This document shows, piece after piece, positions 1 to 8,448 of a DNA stretch of 20,218 nt. Position numbers and translations under genes: made by a program. The stretch's first letter is position 1; each line of letters starts with the position of its first letter. The DNA comes from JAVJRN01 sp040218415. Lineage in GTDB: Bacteria; Bacteroidota; Bacteroidia; Cytophagales; Cyclobacteriaceae. A model generated the notes under the pieces. The model did not search any database, was not told where the DNA came from, and was given only the letters and a program-made list of their open reading frames with translations. Where the stretch lies: positions 1 to 20,218 of the forward strand of contig JAVJRN010000030.1 of the NCBI GenBank assembly GCA_040218415.1. The letters are read 5' to 3'.

Positions 1-80
1 TTATTCAGCATACGCATTGCAGCTTTCCTGCTCGCAAGCCTTTCCTCAGATGAAAGTGTCCTAAAGTCTGTTTTGTTCAT
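1..80 (-). CDS. N-terminal fragment of a probable IS630-type transposase (cut by window edge)
   Basis: Reading the minus strand from an ATG at 80 gives 26 codons beginning MNKTDFRTLSSEERLASRKA and continuing AMRMLN, still open at the window edge. The pattern (acidic/aromatic start, R-x-L-S-x-E, then an Arg/Lys-rich helix) is typical of the first helix of the helix-turn-helix in IS630/Tc1-mariner-type transposases, where it reads roughly RxLSxExRxxxRxxAxxLxxxG. Only the start is visible, so no catalytic residue can be checked. It points away from the damaged integrase at 137, and an IS end probably lies between 81 and 140. An HTH regulator is the main alternative. Confidence 0.45.
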   Translation of the reverse strand, partial: MNKTDFRTLSSEERLASRKAAMRMLN

Positions 81-136
81 AACGCAAAAATAAACAAAAT
101 TACCTATATTCTATAGCTTTATTACCGTCAAGTTAA

Positions 137-904
137 TACAACCGAGCAAAAGGTTCATCAGGGATATCCAAAGACATAAATCTGTACTTGGATATTGTGA
201 AGAAGAAATTATTTGATGCCTACCAAGGGCTTCTACTCAATGATGAGGAATTAACGGCGGAGACCATCAAGAATAAATACCTTGGTATTGAGGAGGATCA
301 GCAAACCCTCATTGGTTTGTGTGATTATCATAACGAGGAAATGAAAGATGTCCTAGAATGGGGCACGCTCAAGAATTATTTCACAACAAGGAAATATATC
401 CTACTATTTCTAAAGACAAAGATGAAGGTTTCAGATCTACCACTGGATCGGCTTTCTTTCAAATTTCTTACTGAATTTGAAAGCTTTCTAAGTAGATATG
501 AGCCGTCCGACCATCAAAAGCCTATGGGTCAGAATACGATCATGAAGCACATCGAGCGCTTTCGTAAAATGATCAACCTAGCCATGCGCAACGGGTGGAT
601 CAAAGATGATCCATTCGTGAAGTTTCAGGCTAAGTTTCAAAAGTTAGAACGCGGATATCTGACCAAAGATGAATTAGTAAACATTGAAGAAAAGGAGTTT
701 AAGATAGAGCGCCTGGATCAAGTGCGAGATTTCTTCGTGTTTAGCTACTACACTGGGTTGTCGTACGCAGAGGTTTATGATTTGGCACCAGGTCAACTCA
801 TCAAAGGAATCAATGGAGTGACTTGTCCTGAAGCAGATATACTCCTTTCTTTAATCAATCAACAGAGACCAATCCCTTCCTCTTCACCAAGCCATGCTGT
901 GTAG
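137..904 (+). pseudogene. Tyrosine recombinase (Bacteroidota phage_int_SAM_5 type), truncated at both ends
   Basis: The reading frame is open from 137 (stop at 134-136). It begins mid-protein with YNRAKGSSGISKDINLYLD, which matches the linker after the arm-binding domain of Bacteroidota integrases; about 55-60 N-terminal residues are missing. The core-binding (SAM-like) domain is intact: TLIGLCDYHNEEMKD, then NTIMKHIERFRKMINLAMRN, then GWIKDDPF. The catalytic domain starts (YLTKDELVNIEEKEF, ERLDQVRDFFVFSYYTGLSY) but homology ends near 830. The tail TCPEADILLSLINQQRP is unrelated, and the HxxR box and tyrosine nucleophile are absent. TGLSY has Ser where most tyrosine recombinases have the first catalytic Arg, a substitution known from IntDOT. 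The TTG at 188 is only the first possible start, not the original one. The product cannot recombine DNA. This is a decayed mobile-element remnant, probably broken by the insertion at its 5' side. Confidence 0.85.
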
Positions 905-945
905 TCTACATCGACACAACGGCAAATATCTAATCTCTGATTTTT

Positions 946-3456
946 CTAGTTATCTCCTCCGTCATTATTTCCACCACCGTCTTTCAAGTCGTCATTAGAG
1001 ACATTCCTTACCTTTTTTGGTGCCCGCTGCTTGAGCTTTCCTATGCGGTAACTAAAGTTCACCCTGAAATTCAGGAGCTGAAGTTCTCTGGTGCTATTTT
1101 GGGCTAAAAATGGCGTGGTAACTTCGGAATCTAGGACACTTCTAGGTGTAGCAAAGTTATTGGCACCAATGCCTATGCTTCCTTTATCATTTTTGAAATT
1201 ACGATTAATGCTTAAACTATAAATGTAGAATGGGTTAGTAAAACCTTGAAGCTGAACCCTCGAACTTCGGTAAAATCCAAACATCTGCAGTACCCACAGG
1301 TCTGTCAACTTATAGCTACCGAAAAGTCTAGTATTGAAAACAAAACCCTCATTTTGAGCATTGAATAAGGGATTATCAATGTTATTGGTCAGCACTGAGT
1401 AAAAAGCATCTATGCCTCCATTTAGCGTAAGCTTACCTTTCCTTATACTACCGAAGGCATTGATCCCGTAGGCATCCTCCTCGCCAATATTCTGAAAAGT
1501 CGTGTAAACTGTGTCTTGACCAATGGTCTCCCTCACTGACTGAATACTCCCATTCGTGGACCTCACAAACGCCGAAACACTCACCGAAGTGGCCTGCTTG
1601 AACCTGCTGAGAGAAAGTTCTATCTGATCTGTGTATTCTGGAAGTAGATTTGGATTACCCTGAGAAATATCCAGAGGGTTGGCGGCATCAATGTTAGGAT
1701 TCAAAAACTGTAGGCTCGGACGAGCAATTCTTCTAGAATAACCAAACTTCAACGTTCGGTTTTCTTTAAGTTTCTTTGATAAGTTAATGCTAGGAACGAA
1801 GGTTCCATAATCCGCAATGTCTAAGCTCTCGCCATCAGCAAAGCTGGCTGAGATGGTGGTGTATTCGTATCTTACACCTGCCTGAATGGTGATTTCATAA
1901 GGTAGTTCCATCAATCCCGACACAAAACCTGCCGAAACATTCTGGTTATAAGTAAATGAATTACTGATTCCCGCTCCCAGCAACTCTGTATACGGCGTAT
2001 CGCCTTGTCGCTGGAAAAGCTGAAAATCACTCGTCACTGTCCTAGAAATGTTTTTGAGTCCTGTTTCAAACCGAGCTTTCTCTCCCATCGGCTCTACATA
2101 ATCTAGCTGCATGGTGAATTCTTTATTATAGCTAAGATTTTCATTCTTTGTGTCAGTAGGATTACCACCTGAAATATTTTCGATAGTAAAATCGTTGTTT
2201 CGTGTGTCTTGGCTGTAGAGCGTAAGGAAACTAATCTCTTTGTCTTTTTCTTCGAATGATTTGATGTAGTTAAAGTTCACATCTACACTATTAGAATTAC
2301 TCAATGAGAAAACATCCTGAATCACGGATCTTGACCCATTGGTGTCCGTAAATTCTGTTAGTCTATCATCTTGAGTATTCCTCGAATCGAAAATCCTGTA
2401 ATTAACTCCACCACCTATGAAGTGGTATTTATTGAAAGTATAGTCCCAGCCAAAATTATATCGACCAGAGATTCTAGAGCTGACTGTTTCGGCAAATTGA
2501 TTGGTGGTTGACAATTCATTACCCGCTGCATCATTGACAATTTGCTGATTTTCCAGTGAACCAAGAATATTGTACCCAGCAAAGCCATTTCCACCCAAGG
2601 ACAATCCGAGTTTTCCTCTTCTATAGCCAGCATTGAGCCCCAAACTTGAGCCCCTGTATCCTGCAGAAGTATTGACTGAAAGAGTCCCTCCTTCGAGGTT
2701 ATTTTTCTTGGTAATAATGTTGATAATCCCGCCCGTACCCTCTGCATCAAATCTCGCCGACGGTGAAGTGATTACTTCCACAGTCTCAATCTCATCTGCC
2801 GGAATCTGTCTCAAGGCATCCGCCAAATTACCTGCAGTGATCGTAGATGGTTTGCCGTCGATGAGTACAGTAATGTTACTGCTTCCACGCAATGAGACAT
2901 TTCCATCTAAATCAACGGATAGTAAAGGCACCCGTCTTAGCACATCAGATGCATCACCACCTTTGGTAGTTAGGTCTTGTGAAGCATTATAGACGATCCT
3001 ATCCACTTTGTCTTCAATCAACTCCTTTTTGCCTTCTACCACCACTTGATCCAATTCGGTGGCAGAATATTGAAGTACTGTCTTCCCCAAATCGTAAGAC
3101 TCTCCTTTACCCGTGATCTTGTAAGGGCCTTTGCTCACCGTTTCATAACCAATGAATGAAATAGTGACCTTGAAATCTCCCTCGGCTACATTCTTGATCA
3201 CCCATTTTCCATCATTTTCTGCAATAGTCCCCTCTATCAACTTATCGCTAGCCACATCAAATACACTAATAGTGGCATAGGGCACAGGTGCATTATCCTC
3301 GTCAATCACCATTCCGCTTAGTTTACCATAACCAAGTTTCGGAGCGGAGCTACCTCCATATCCAGATGGTGGACCAGACGGTCTTTGGGCGAGTGCCATG
3401 GTAGTGCTAAAAAATGATAAGATGACTAGATTTAAGAATCTGGATGAATATTGCAT
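946..3456 (-). CDS. TonB-dependent outer-membrane receptor (OMP_b-brl_3 type)
   Basis: An 836-aa outer-membrane protein. Residues 1-24 form a signal peptide ending ALAQ. A short Gly/Pro/Ser-rich linker leads to a CarboxypepD_reg-like beta-sandwich at about 45-125 (GMVIDEDNAPVPYATISVF, then GYETVS). A plug domain follows at about 140-255, with DVLRRVPLLSVDLDGNVSLR, ITVLIDGKPS, ETVEVITSPSARFDAEGTGG and IINIITKK. The rest is a barrel of alternating aromatic strands ending LLNFRVNFSYRIGKLKQR, with an odd Asn/Gly/Asp-rich tail. These plug signatures are standard for TonB-dependent receptors of the family lacking a separate SusD partner. No SusD, sigma or anti-sigma gene is adjacent, so the substrate is unknown; metal chelates, peptides or glycans are all possible. 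The gene is monocistronic and divergent from the hydrolase. No Shine-Dalgarno is visible, as usual in this phylum. Confidence 0.93.
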   Translation of the reverse strand: MQYSSRFLNLVILSFFSTTMALAQRPSGPPSGYGGSSAPKLGYGKLSGMVIDEDNAPVPYATISVFDVASDKLIEGTIAENDGKWVIKNVAEGDFKVTISFIGYETVSKGPYKITGKGESYDLGKTVLQYSATELDQVVVEGKKELIEDKVDRIVYNASQDLTTKGGDASDVLRRVPLLSVDLDGNVSLRGSSNITVLIDGKPSTITAGNLADALRQIPADEIETVEVITSPSARFDAEGTGGIINIITKKNNLEGGTLSVNTSAGYRGSSLGLNAGYRRGKLGLSLGGNGFAGYNILGSLENQQIVNDAAGNELSTTNQFAETVSSRISGRYNFGWDYTFNKYHFIGGGVNYRIFDSRNTQDDRLTEFTDTNGSRSVIQDVFSLSNSNSVDVNFNYIKSFEEKDKEISFLTLYSQDTRNNDFTIENISGGNPTDTKNENLSYNKEFTMQLDYVEPMGEKARFETGLKNISRTVTSDFQLFQRQGDTPYTELLGAGISNSFTYNQNVSAGFVSGLMELPYEITIQAGVRYEYTTISASFADGESLDIADYGTFVPSINLSKKLKENRTLKFGYSRRIARPSLQFLNPNIDAANPLDISQGNPNLLPEYTDQIELSLSRFKQATSVSVSAFVRSTNGSIQSVRETIGQDTVYTTFQNIGEEDAYGINAFGSIRKGKLTLNGGIDAFYSVLTNNIDNPLFNAQNEGFVFNTRLFGSYKLTDLWVLQMFGFYRSSRVQLQGFTNPFYIYSLSINRNFKNDKGSIGIGANNFATPRSVLDSEVTTPFLAQNSTRELQLLNFRVNFSYRIGKLKQRAPKKVRNVSNDDLKDGGGNNDGGDN

Positions 3457-3819
3457 GGTCTTATGTTTTCAAACGAACCATAGACTCCTGGGCGGCTATT
3501 ATTGTTTGGTGACTCACCAAAATTGTGATGAGTGGTCAATGAGATGTTTTTTGTGGTCTTTAGCTCAAGCTTTTCTTTTAAGAAAGTATGATCTGATCAG
3601 TTAATTTAACCCGCCTAAGAGCGTAAACCTTTTGGGTTTGATGCTTCCTATTTAGCACTTAAACAATACCTCATTTCTTTTGACAGTTTCATAAAAACGA
3701 CTAACCATAGATTTCGATTCCGAACAGATGGTTAAAAGTTTTTAGGCTAAAAAGCACTGTTCTCATTAATTTACGAGGGATTGTAAACGAATTGCAAACC
3801 AGATTTTTAAATTCCAACA
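3457..3819. other. Divergent intergenic region between receptor and hydrolase
   Basis: This 363-bp AT-rich spacer holds the promoters of both divergent genes. Apart from the 17-bp palindrome at 3505-3521 it contains a spaced inverted repeat, TAACCAT (3702-3708) and ATGGTTA (3728-3734). A short direct echo, ATTGTAAAC then ATTGCAAAC, lies just before the hydrolase start. No convincing Bacteroidota -33 TTTG / -7 TAnnTTTG pair was found. The open frame at 3398-3604 has no protein-like composition. Confidence 0.5.
3505..3521. promoter_or_regulatory. Perfect 17-bp palindrome upstream of the TonB receptor
   Basis: TTTGGTGA-C-TCACCAAA, with 8-bp arms and a single central base, centred about 57 bp upstream of the receptor ATG on the minus strand. 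A perfect odd-length palindrome in a receptor leader fits a dimeric repressor/activator operator. No T-tract follows, so it is not an obvious terminator. The binding protein is unknown. Confidence 0.4.
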
Positions 3820-4695
3820 ATGTTCAAGTGTATTCAAGTGACCATTCTCATTTTCTCCAACTTCATGTTGTATTCGCAAAACATCACAATTCCTTTATGG
3901 AATGGTGAAATTCCCAATGCCAAATCTAGTGATCAAAAAGAACTGGTTGACTCGAGTAATATCGTTAGAATATCCAAAGTACAATTACCCACCATTGAGG
4001 TATACCTTCCCTCAAAAAGAAATGCCACTAAGCAAGCGGTCGTAATCTGTCCTGGTGGTGGATATGGCATATTGGCCTACGACTGGGAAGGAACGGATAT
4101 AGCCAAATATTTAAACGCTCAAGGTGTTGCAGGAATCGTGCTTAAATACAGACTACCGGATGAAAAAAGCAATATTGAGCCTCATAAATCTCCGCTATTG
4201 GATGCGCAACAAGCATTAAAACTTGTAAGGTTAAATGCGGACAAATGGAACATTGATCCTAATCAAGTCGGTATCATGGGGTTTTCGGCTGGCGGTCATC
4301 TGGCTTCCACGGTCGGCACACATTTTGACGAGCATTCGAGACCCGATTTCATGATACTGATTTATCCTGTCATATCCTTTAGCGAAGATTTCACCCACAT
4401 GGGCTCTAGAAACAACCTCATAGGTAAAAAACCAAAGCAATCGATGATAGACTATTATTCCAATGAAAAACAAATCAAGGACAATACTCCACCCACGTTT
4501 TTGGTACATGCTTCAGATGATAAAGGTGTTCCGGTTCAAAATAGTATTTCCTTCTATAATGGGTTGATAGAAAAAGGTATATCTGCAGAAATGCACCTTT
4601 ACCCTACTGGCGGTCATGGATTTGGATTGGCTTTAGATAAAGGGTATTTGAGTAGCTGGCCCGAAAGGCTAAACGATTGGCTTAAAAACCTTTAA
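3820..4695 (+). CDS. Secreted alpha/beta-hydrolase, acetyl-esterase (BD-FAE/xylan-esterase-like)
   Basis: A 291-aa protein with an N-terminal signal peptide (residues 1-20, ending MLYSQ), so probably periplasmic or exported. The alpha/beta-hydrolase core is complete. The oxyanion-hole motif CPGGGYG is at 77-83. The nucleophile elbow GFSAGGH is at 154-160 with Ser156. The acid is in HASDD (Asp233 or Asp234), and the catalytic His266 is in GGHGFG. The opening IPLWNGEIPNA and the GGG oxyanion loop are typical of secreted esterases annotated as acetylxylan or carbohydrate acetyl esterases in this phylum, so removal of acetyl groups from polysaccharides is the likely role. Which glycan cannot be told. 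It stands alone, divergent from the receptor and followed by a hairpin. No polysaccharide utilisation genes are adjacent. Confidence 0.9.
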   Translation: MFKCIQVTILIFSNFMLYSQNITIPLWNGEIPNAKSSDQKELVDSSNIVRISKVQLPTIEVYLPSKRNATKQAVVICPGGGYGILAYDWEGTDIAKYLNAQGVAGIVLKYRLPDEKSNIEPHKSPLLDAQQALKLVRLNADKWNIDPNQVGIMGFSAGGHLASTVGTHFDEHSRPDFMILIYPVISFSEDFTHMGSRNNLIGKKPKQSMIDYYSNEKQIKDNTPPTFLVHASDDKGVPVQNSISFYNGLIEKGISAEMHLYPTGGHGFGLALDKGYLSSWPERLNDWLKNL

Positions 4696-5034
4696 GGGAA
4701 TGGAGTAATCATTAAGTGATTAAGCTCATTGTCTTGCTATCGACTGATTACTACGGTTGAAGGCGAAAAAGGAATCATCTCATTGAATACTGATATTTAT
4801 TCATTGTTTATTATAATACCAACATTTAATAAACAACACGTAAAGTAATGATAGTTTTAGGGCTTCAAAAAAAGGATTTTTGAAGCCTAAAAACCTACTT
4901 CCATTATGATTTTACGATTCAAAACCCCAATTAGATCACTTTTATTACTGGTTTGGTAAAACTGCGCAAAATCCGAAGTGCATAATTTAATTGTTTTTAA
5001 GATATTTATTCATTAATCGCCAAACCACACAATT
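4696..5034. other. Intergenic spacer after the hydrolase
   Basis: A 339-bp AT-rich stretch without a plausible gene. Its only clear structure is the hairpin at 4855-4893. The last 140 bp must carry the promoter of the small protein gene at 5035, but no convincing promoter motif could be picked out. Confidence 0.5.
4855..4893. terminator. Strong A/T-flanked hairpin, probable bidirectional transcript end
   Basis: Left arm TTTTAGGGCTTCAAAAA pairs with right arm TTTTTGAAGCCTAAAA, leaving one unpaired G and a loop of a few bases. The GC core (GGGCTTC/GAAGCC) is bordered by A/T tracts on both sides, so either strand ends in a weakly paired run. It lies 160 bp after the hydrolase stop and 140 bp before the next gene. 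It lacks a long unpaired T-tract, so the terminator call is moderate. Confidence 0.55.
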
Positions 5035-5337
5035 ATGAATGATTCAACGGGTATTAAAAAACTCAATGAGCTATTATGCACAATTATACAAGACCCTACA
5101 GATACGCTTCCCATTCTCCAGCAACTGTCAGATCTTGATTTTTTAAAGACCAGCTCATTAAAGCAATTCGTTTTGTGTGAAGAAGTGGTCAGTGAGATAA
5201 AAAGGGGCCGAACAAAAACCAACGCCATATTGATCGTATCGATTAAAAACAATACCTCTGAAACCCAAATATGGAAAGCCATGAAAAAGTACGAGGACTA
5301 TCTGATGGGAGAGAAACCATCTTCTAACACGCAATAA
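5035..5337 (+). CDS. Small conserved protein, paralogue of the one at 8578
   Basis: 100 aa, no signal peptide and no membrane segment, so cytoplasmic. Not a family I can name. Residues about 31-90 align with the C-terminal 60 residues of the protein at 8578-8892. Both have a hydrophobic helix (here LKQFVLCEEVVSEI), a basic stretch (KRGRTKTNAI) and then the shared signature SETQIWKAMKKYE. That last part resembles the recognition helix of a helix-turn-helix (short turn, S-E-T-x-I-W, then a basic amphipathic helix), so DNA binding is possible but unproven. It lies upstream of the histidine kinase on the same strand. The ATG start gives a compact product of the same length as its paralogue. Confidence 0.7.
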   Translation: MNDSTGIKKLNELLCTIIQDPTDTLPILQQLSDLDFLKTSSLKQFVLCEEVVSEIKRGRTKTNAILIVSIKNNTSETQIWKAMKKYEDYLMGEKPSSNTQ

Positions 5338-5726
5338 ACCTTCAAATGGAATACCTCTTTTCGGCTTTCGCGATCGTTCATGCATTTTATCACATTCGTA
5401 GAATACTCCCTCAACTCCCACCTTTGACTCCACACTACCAACAAAAAAATAAGGTCTCTTTGCTCATCGAGCAAAGCATTTGGATTCATCACATCGTTTC
5501 CTGTTTTGCTCGAATCATCTATTACTTGAAGTCACAGACAAACCCACTTTTCCTCAAAACCTATCGCAGCACTCAAGGCACTACTGAAGACTTGAAAGAA
5601 GTAACTGAAATGAAGGTTTTTCACCAAAATAAGCCACCTCTCAGTTTGTTACTTTTCAACAACTGGTTTACTATCACTTTTACAACATATCCTCACTGTT
5701 TTGCAATAACTCATAATTAGTCAGCT
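5338..5726 (+). other. Region between small protein and kinase; doubtful 124-aa frame
   Basis: A frame opens at ATG 5346, nine bases after the previous stop, and runs to 5720. Its translation (rich in His, Pro, Ser, Thr and Phe, e.g. PPLTPHYQQKNK and FTITFTTYPH) looks like translated non-coding DNA, not a folded protein, and no family is recognised. A perfect 8-bp stem, CTTTGCTC-ATC-GAGCAAAG, sits at 5458-5476, and its left half recurs as TTTTGCTCGA near 5511. Most likely a leader or untranslated region of the kinase operon. A fast-evolving small gene is not excluded. Confidence 0.25.
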
Positions 5727-7667
5727 ATGAATATGAACATCACAAAACCTAACCTCCGCATAAAAACAATTCTCCAAACGAGAATCTTACTCGTCTCCAT
5801 TTTTATCCTATTTTCAAATTGCCTATACAGCCAACAATCGGCCATTGATAGTTTGAAACAATTAGCAGTAACAGAAACGGACAATGAAAAAAAAGCGGCT
5901 GTTTATCTCAAATTGGCCGATCAATATCGCGGAAATCTCCCTGAAGAGGCCATTAAAAACGCCCTGATTGCTTTGGATATAGCTAAAAAACACCAATTGA
6001 ATAATTATTTGGGTAGATCTTATATCAACACATCCGTGTATTACTGGGATATAGATAAATACGACAGCTCGGCAATATATCTCGATAGTGCCGAAGCATT
6101 TTACAAAAAGCAGAATGACCTCACCTTTCTAGCTAAATGCCAAGGATTAAGGGGTACTTATGAACTCTATGCTGGTAACAATAAAAAGGCTGTCGCTTAT
6201 ATGGTCGAAGCGCTGAGAAGTCTGGAAATGATAGATCCTAAAACTAAGGATGTCTACACATTCATCTCTGACAATTTCAACAATATCGGAATGGTTTATT
6301 CCAATATGTTGCAATATCGAGAAGCGATAAGGCACTATTTATTATCTGTAGAGGCCACCAGAAATTCTGGCGATACCTTACAAATAGAATTGACCTACAA
6401 CAATATTGGGTTGGCCTATCATAACTTGAGCATCCCTGATTCTGCCTTTCTATTCTACAAGAAAGCTTTGAGATGGAACAATAAAAACCATCTCGGTGGT
6501 GTCTACCACAATATTGGTTACACATATCAATCCATTGATCAGCCAGACTCAGCATTGAAGTACTATCTGATAAGTTATGAAATAAGGAAAGACATTTCAG
6601 ACAGACGTGGATTGGCACTGCTAAATAATGAATTGGCCAGTTATTACTTAGATGAAAAAAAACCTGAAAAAGCTAATTTCTATATAAAAGAAGGGATATT
6701 CTTTGCTGAAGAACTTGGAATTACTGAAGAGCTTGGATCATTGATATTGTCAAAATCAAAATTCTATGAAATGACAAAAGCATATGACCAAGCATTGGAG
6801 GCTTTTCAATTATATCATGAGCTCTACGATTCCCTGCTCAATCAAGCCAATCTTGAAACCATAGAAAGAATCAACACTGAATACGAAACCGACAAGAAAG
6901 AACAGCAGATAGCGCTACAGGACAAACAGCTCAAACTGAGCGAAGCATCGCTGGAACGACAAAACCTCATCCTTTTCATGACCATTGCCGGACTAATCAT
7001 CGCTTTGGGATTGTCGCTATTGCTCTATGCCTTATGGAAGTCTACCAGCAAGAGGAAAGCGCTAGAAGTAAGACTCAATGGTGAATTGGAGCACAGCATG
7101 CGCGGAGGTTTAAATGAACTCAGAATACAACTAGCCACTCGATTGGAAGTATCGAAGGACACTCATTTGAAAATGACCCTCAATACGATAGATCGCCTTA
7201 TCTCTAATCTACAACTGATACACAAGTCTATCGACGAAACTGGCCAGGTGAAACTCGCAGACTTTTTCAAACATAAAATAGAAAATTATATCGACATACA
7301 CGAAGCTCACCACCTATCTGCCACCATTGATATAACGCGCGTTTCTGTAAACACCAAAGTAGCCACTGTACTCGGCAATATGGTGGATGAAATGGTACAT
7401 AATGCGCTCAAATATGCTTTTACGGATGTAGAACACCCCAAACTGATCGTGAACTTTTATAAGGAGGGTAAAGTATGGAAACTCTACGTTCAAGACAATG
7501 GACCCGGCTTTGATCCCAATCTGCGCCCGCAAGGCACGGGACATGGCCTAGGTTTTATCCTCGACAGTATCAGCGACATAGGTGCCACCTATACTTTGAA
7601 CCACGATGCTGGTACTTGCTGGGAAGTGGAAATACCGGACAGCTACCTTAAAAAAACCAAGCCATGA
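5727..7667 (+). CDS. TPR-containing sensor histidine kinase (HisKA_2 type)
   Basis: 646 aa. An N-terminal signal or anchor segment (about 15-36) leads to a periplasmic TPR array (about 50-370) with repeats such as NNIGLAYHNLSIPDSAFLFY and HNIGYTYQSIDQPDSALKYY. A coiled coil (375-412) precedes one transmembrane helix (413-437, FMTIAGLIIALGLSLLLYAL). The cytoplasmic dimerisation part, ELEHSMRGGLNELRIQL, with DRLISNLQLIHKSI downstream, matches the layout of HisKA_2 kinases (usually HRVKNNLQxI), giving His456 as the phosphorylation site. The ATP-binding domain has an N box (VDEMVHNALKYAF, Asn559), G1 DNGPGFD (590-596) and G2 GTGHGLG (603-609), so it looks catalytically complete. The stop overlaps the next gene's ATG by 4 bp, indicating translational coupling to its response regulator. 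The signal sensed is unknown; the TPRs suggest a protein or peptide ligand. Confidence 0.92.
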   Translation: MNMNITKPNLRIKTILQTRILLVSIFILFSNCLYSQQSAIDSLKQLAVTETDNEKKAAVYLKLADQYRGNLPEEAIKNALIALDIAKKHQLNNYLGRSYINTSVYYWDIDKYDSSAIYLDSAEAFYKKQNDLTFLAKCQGLRGTYELYAGNNKKAVAYMVEALRSLEMIDPKTKDVYTFISDNFNNIGMVYSNMLQYREAIRHYLLSVEATRNSGDTLQIELTYNNIGLAYHNLSIPDSAFLFYKKALRWNNKNHLGGVYHNIGYTYQSIDQPDSALKYYLISYEIRKDISDRRGLALLNNELASYYLDEKKPEKANFYIKEGIFFAEELGITEELGSLILSKSKFYEMTKAYDQALEAFQLYHELYDSLLNQANLETIERINTEYETDKKEQQIALQDKQLKLSEASLERQNLILFMTIAGLIIALGLSLLLYALWKSTSKRKALEVRLNGELEHSMRGGLNELRIQLATRLEVSKDTHLKMTLNTIDRLISNLQLIHKSIDETGQVKLADFFKHKIENYIDIHEAHHLSATIDITRVSVNTKVATVLGNMVDEMVHNALKYAFTDVEHPKLIVNFYKEGKVWKLYVQDNGPGFDPNLRPQGTGHGLGFILDSISDIGATYTLNHDAGTCWEVEIPDSYLKKTKP

Positions 7668-8434
7668 AATATCACGTCGTATTGCTGGTGGAGGACAGTG
7701 CCTCCCAGCGCAAATTAATCAAAGGGCACTTGGAGTTAATGGGGTTTCAGGTACTGGAAGCCGCCAATAAATCACAAGCCTTGGCCATAGTGGCAGCACA
7801 AAATTTTGACTGGGCGGTATTAGATGTTGCCTTAAGTAGTAATGACGACTTTGAAGGCATAGAAGTGGCCGAAGCGATGAAAAACGCCCCTGTTCCCATT
7901 ATGTACTTGACCAATACGGGGGATAGACACTTCAAGGCAGCCCAGAAAAGAACAGTTTATTCATTATGGGAACAAAAAATGGACAAGGATTCGGTAATCT
8001 CCTTTGCTGTATTTAACAGAAAAATCATCCAGTTTTTAGGTGATTGCGCCAACGGAAGACGATTGATACAGCCTGTTCCGAATAAATTTTTAGCCTACAA
8101 TGGTGGGTTTGTTGCGAGCGACAAAGTAGTGTATCTAGAATCAGAAAACGGTGAGCTCAACATTTACCTTGACTCTCAGGATGATACAAAAATACGTGTT
8201 AAACTAAGTCTTAAAAAGTTTATATCAACTCCTGATAACATGGCTGATTATTTCATCCAAATCAGCAGTAAGCATCTGATCAATGTAAATTACATTTTAC
8301 AATTTAATAGAGCCCGCAGAATTGATCGCATCAATTATGAAGCTGAAGTAGTCCTCCATTATCAAGGCAAACAACCAACTTTAGGCGTAACCCGGAATCA
8401 TTCCAAAGCACTGAAAGCGTTACTGATTCCTTAG
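7664..8434 (+). CDS. Response regulator, REC-LytTR
   Basis: 256 aa. Residues 1-120 are a receiver domain: acidic pair Glu10-Asp11 (LVEDSASQRK), phospho-acceptor Asp54 in AVLDV, Thr83 in YLTNT, and Lys105 in place of the usual Lys-Pro (the proline is missing). Residues about 145-254 form a LytTR DNA-binding domain (KVVYLESENGELNIYL; then FIQISSKHLINVNYI; then LGVTRNHSKALKALL). Phosphorylation by the overlapping upstream kinase should promote binding to paired direct repeats near target promoters, as known for LytTR proteins. ATG 7664 lies inside the kinase stop (ATGA). The best target candidates are the direct repeat just after its own stop and the downstream surface-protein genes; that is inference. 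Confidence 0.92.
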   Translation: MKYHVVLLVEDSASQRKLIKGHLELMGFQVLEAANKSQALAIVAAQNFDWAVLDVALSSNDDFEGIEVAEAMKNAPVPIMYLTNTGDRHFKAAQKRTVYSLWEQKMDKDSVISFAVFNRKIIQFLGDCANGRRLIQPVPNKFLAYNGGFVASDKVVYLESENGELNIYLDSQDDTKIRVKLSLKKFISTPDNMADYFIQISSKHLINVNYILQFNRARRIDRINYEAEVVLHYQGKQPTLGVTRNHSKALKALLIP

Positions 8435-8448
8435 AAGAATAAAAAATT

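Noticed and set aside
2415..2992. Open frames on both strands overlapping the receptor gene
   Set aside because: They overlap well-supported plug and early barrel codons of the receptor and have no domain or plausible composition.
3398..3604. 68-aa plus-strand frame in the divergent region
   Set aside because: It overlaps the receptor start and its promoter and has no recognisable protein features.
3679..3710. TTTG/TTGACA-like box as a promoter for the hydrolase
   Set aside because: No matching -7 (TAnnTTTG) or -10 element at suitable spacing.
4231..4509. Minus-strand 92-aa frame within the hydrolase
   Set aside because: It lies opposite the catalytic core of a complete alpha/beta-hydrolase and shows no family features.
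5820..5826. Possible lipobox Cys (residue 32) in the kinase leader
   Set aside because: The residue before Cys is Asn, not Gly/Ala/Ser, and the later transmembrane helix already anchors the protein.
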